Source of the DNA: Crossaster papposus
Taxonomy: Eukaryota; Echinodermata; Asteroidea; Velatida; Solasteridae
DNA length: 64,000 nt
Assembly (NCBI GenBank): GCA_037893245.1
Contig: JBAIAA010000020.1
Coordinates: forward strand, 186,001 to 250,000
Reading direction: 5' to 3'
Shown here: one piece after another, positions 61,571 to 64,000 of the stretch
Numbering within the stretch: the first letter of the stretch is position 1
How the letters are laid out: every line of letters starts with the position of its first letter
Notes under the pieces: model-generated
The model's database searches: none
What the model was told of the DNA's origin: nothing
The model's input: only the letters and a program-made list of their open reading frames with translations
Made by a program: the position numbers and the translations under genes

Positions 61571-64000
61571 GGTGTGAATATTAAAAAATGTAATTGGCTA
61601 ACCTACTAAAAATTGAAAAGAAATGGAAAGATAAAGACCAAGACAATAATCTGATTGTTGTTTGAGAAACCCCAGTGATGTCGGTGTGCAAGAAACTTGG
61701 TCGTGAACATTGTTGATTTTACACTCTTTTCAATGGGACTTGAATTAGGCAGGTGCACCATATAGGAGTGCACCACCCTAATTGTAAGAAACATTTCTAC
61801 GCTAGCTCATTTGCATTAAAAGTGCCCCCACAATTTCTTTTGAAAACGGATGCCGTTTGGTGAAAGAAATGGTGGGATTGTGTAAATATAGCATTGGATC
61901 AACTCCCTGGTTTTTGAGCTTCAATCCGAGGGCAGACTTGACAAAATTACGGTTGAAAAATGGGTCCTAATTGCCCTAGAACGTGGAGGGATGACATTTG
62001 TAAAATGGCTGCTTGCAGGCTCGGGAAGTATCACTTTTCGGGAGGTGTGTTTCTTTCGGTGTGAATATTAAAAAATGTAATTGGCTAACCTACTAAAAAT
62101 TGAAAAGAAATGGAAAGATAAAGACCAAGACAATAATCTGATTGTTGTTTGAGAAACCCCAGTGATGTCGGTGTGCAAGAAACTTGGTCGTGAACATTGT
62201 TGATTTTACACTCTTTTCAATGGGACTTGAATTAGGCAGGTGCACCCTATAGGAGTGCACCACCCTAATTGTAAGGAGAATTTCTACGCGAGCTCATTTG
62301 CATGAAATGTGCCCCCACAATTTCTTTTGAAAACGGATGCCGTTTGGTGAAAGAAATGGTGGGATTGTGTAAATATAGCATAGGATCAACTCCCTGGTTT
62401 TTGAGCTTCAATCTGAGGGCAGACTTGACAAAATTACGGTTGAAAAATGGGTCCTAATTGCCCTAGAACGTGGAGGGATGCCATTTGTAAAATGGCTGCT
62501 TGCAGGCTCGGGAAGTATCACTTTTCGGGAGGTGAGTTTCTTTTGGTGTGAATATAATAAAATGTAATTGGCTAACCTACTAAAAATTGAAAAAAAATGG
62601 AAAGATAAAGACCAAGACAATAATCTGATTGTTGTTTGAGAAACCCCAGTGATGTCGGTGTGCAAGAAACTTGGTCGTGAACATTGTTGATTTTACACCG
62701 TTTTCAATGGGACTTGAATTAGGCAGGTGCACCCTATAGGGTGCACCACCCTAATTGTAAGGAGAATTTCTACGCGAGCTCATTTGCATGAAATGTGCCC
62801 CCACAATTTCTTTTGAAAACGGATGCCGTTTGGTGAAAGAAATGGTGGGATTGTGTAAATATAGCATAGGATCAACTCCCTGGTTTTTGAGCTTCAATCC
62901 GAGGGCAGACTTGACAAAATTACGGTTGAAAAATGGGTCCTAATTGCCCTAGAACGTGGAGGGATGCCATTTGTAAAATGGCTGCTTGCAGGCTCGAGAA
63001 GTATCACTTTTCGGGAGGTGTGTTTCTTTCGGTGTGAATATTAAAAAATGTAATTGGCTAACCTACTAAAAATTGAAAAGAAATGGAAAGATAAAGACCA
63101 AGACAATAATCTGATTGTTGTTTGAGAAACCCCAGTGATGTAGGTGTACAAGAAACTTGGTCGTGAACATTGTTGATTTTACACTGTTTTCAATGGGACT
63201 TGAATTAGGCAGGTGCACCCTATAGGGTGCACCACCCTAATTGTAAGGAACATTTCTACGCTAGCTCATTTGCATTAAAAGTGCCCCCACAATTTCTTTT
63301 GAAAACGGATGCCGTTTGGTGAAAGAAATGGTGGGATTGTGTAAATATAGCATTGGATCAACTCCCTGGTTTTTGAGCTTCAATCCGAGGGCAGACTTGA
63401 CAAAATTACGGTTGAAAAATGGGTCCTAATTGCCCTAGAACGTGGAGGGATGCCATTTGTAAAATGGCTGCTTGCAGGCTCGGGAAGTATCACTTTTCGG
63501 GAGGTGTGTTTCTTTCGGTGTGAATATTAAAAAATGTAATTGGCTAACCTACTAAAAATTAAAAAGAAATGGAAAGATAAAGACCAAGACAATAATCTGA
63601 TTGTTGTTTGAGAAACCCCAGTGATGTCGGTGTGCAAGAAACTTGGTCGTGAACATTGTTGATTTTACACTCTTTTCAATGGGACTTGAATTAGGCAGGT
63701 GCACCCTATAGGGTGCACCACCCTAATTGTAAGGAACATTTCTACGCTAGCTCATTTGCATTAAAAGTGCCCCCACAATTTCTTTGGAAAACGGATGCCG
63801 TTTGGTGAAAGAAATGGTGGGATTGTGTAAATATAGCATTGGATCAACTCCCTGGTTTTTGAGCTTCAATCGGAAGGCAGACTTGACAAAATTACGGTTG
63901 AAAAATGGGTCCTAATTGCCCTAGAACGTGGAGGGATGCCATTTGTAAAATGGCTGCTTGCAGGCTCGGGAAGTATCACTTTTCGGGAGGTGTGTTTCTT
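61571..64000 (+). repeat. Superblock 5, truncated by window edge (5 monomers)
   Basis: Starts: 61571, 62058, 62545, 63031, 63517. It begins a-b like the others, but the third monomer is a hybrid with a c-type head and an n-type tail. It is followed directly by o (full length) and m, so the long middle part of the superblock is missing. The last monomer ends about two bases before its expected end at the window edge. Confidence 0.8.
62545..63030 (+). repeat. Hybrid monomer, c-type left and n-type right
   Basis: The left part is c-type (GAATATAATAAAATG, GAAAAAAAATGG, ACACCG, CATGAAATG). The right part has TTTCTTTTG, CATAGG, CCGAGGG, CTCGAG and a TTTCTTTC tail, as in n-type copies, and the next monomer is o as expected after n. 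This is the junction of an unequal exchange that removed the d-to-m part of superblock 5. Confidence 0.8.

Larger units (their letters stand above)
1..64000 (+). repeat. Satellite DNA array, 486-bp monomer, 132 head-to-tail copies
   Basis: The whole window is tandem copies of one unit beginning GGTGTGAATA and ending in a pyrimidine-rich TTTCTTTC or TTTCTTTT tail. Successive starts are almost always 486 bp apart; 485, 487 and 488 bp spacings come from single small indels and two 404-bp copies carry a deletion. All copies have the same orientation and there is no inversion, gap or inserted element. Copies differ from one another at only a handful of sites, many of them shared between copies, so the array has been homogenised. 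The repeat enters at base 1 on a monomer boundary and leaves at base 64000 about two bases short of one, so the true array is longer. I do not recognise the family. No gene is supported anywhere in these 64 kb. Confidence 0.98.

Noticed and set aside
1-64000. CRISPR array
   Set aside because: The repeat is 486 bp with no unique spacers between units; all sequence belongs to the monomer.
1-64000. Ribosomal intergenic spacer or other rDNA repeat
   Set aside because: No rRNA gene sequence is present and the unit repeats over 132 times without a gene.

Overview
The window contains no recognisable gene. It is one uninterrupted, head-to-tail tandem array of a satellite repeat with a 486-bp monomer, all copies in the same orientation, running through both window edges. 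Taking the monomer to start at GGTGTGAATA, I count 132 monomers: 131 complete and a last one missing its final few bases. Nearly all are 485-488 bp. The two exceptions are 404 bp and carry an identical 82-bp deletion. I see no transposon, tRNA, rRNA, CRISPR array, telomere tract or unique sequence inside the array.

The array is clearly eukaryotic heterochromatin (a long, homogenised satellite with higher-order structure), but the species cannot be named from sequence alone. Many of the sites that distinguish monomer types are CpG versus TpG or CpA pairs, as expected when methylated cytosines deaminate. This fits a genome with DNA methylation, such as a plant or a vertebrate. A centromeric, pericentromeric, knob or subtelomeric position is possible; nothing in the window decides between them.

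Monomers fall into two main classes at a linked block of substitutions near monomer positions 216-252. Class A has GCGAGCTC and CATGAAATG. Class B has GCTAGC and CATTAAAAG. I count about 47 A and 85 B monomers. Further diagnostic sites (monomer head, ACACTC/ACACCG/ACACTG, palindrome form, CATAGG/CATTGG, CCGA/CTGA/CGGA, CATTTGT/CATTCGT, CTCGGG/CTCGAG and the last ~14 bp) define more than a dozen subtypes. I name these with lower-case letters (a, b, c, ...) in reading order.

Read as a string of subtypes, the window consists of superblocks that each begin with the cassette a-b-c: block 1 at 1-9641 (20 monomers), block 2 at 9642-21225 (24), block 3 at 21226-48446 (56), block 4 at 48447-61570 (27) and block 5 from 61571 (5 before the window ends). 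Blocks 1, 2 and 4 run from an A/B mixed left part (a b c d e f g h i) into a B-only right part ending in l-m-n-o-m. Block 3 has been expanded by local amplification, including a tandem four-monomer duplication at 29007-32894 and a B-only domain at 34839-48933 with a six-monomer (2916-bp) periodicity. Block 5 is an internally collapsed version in which a c-type monomer is fused to the tail of an n-type monomer.

Each typical monomer carries a perfect 22-bp palindrome, a 50-nt imperfect hairpin, a 7-bp-stem hairpin, an ATTTGCAT octamer and three related TCGG-containing 9-mers straddling the monomer junction. Several switches between monomer classes, and the 82-bp deletion, map at or next to the palindrome or the long hairpin. 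All minus-strand open frames are by-products of the repeat and not genes.
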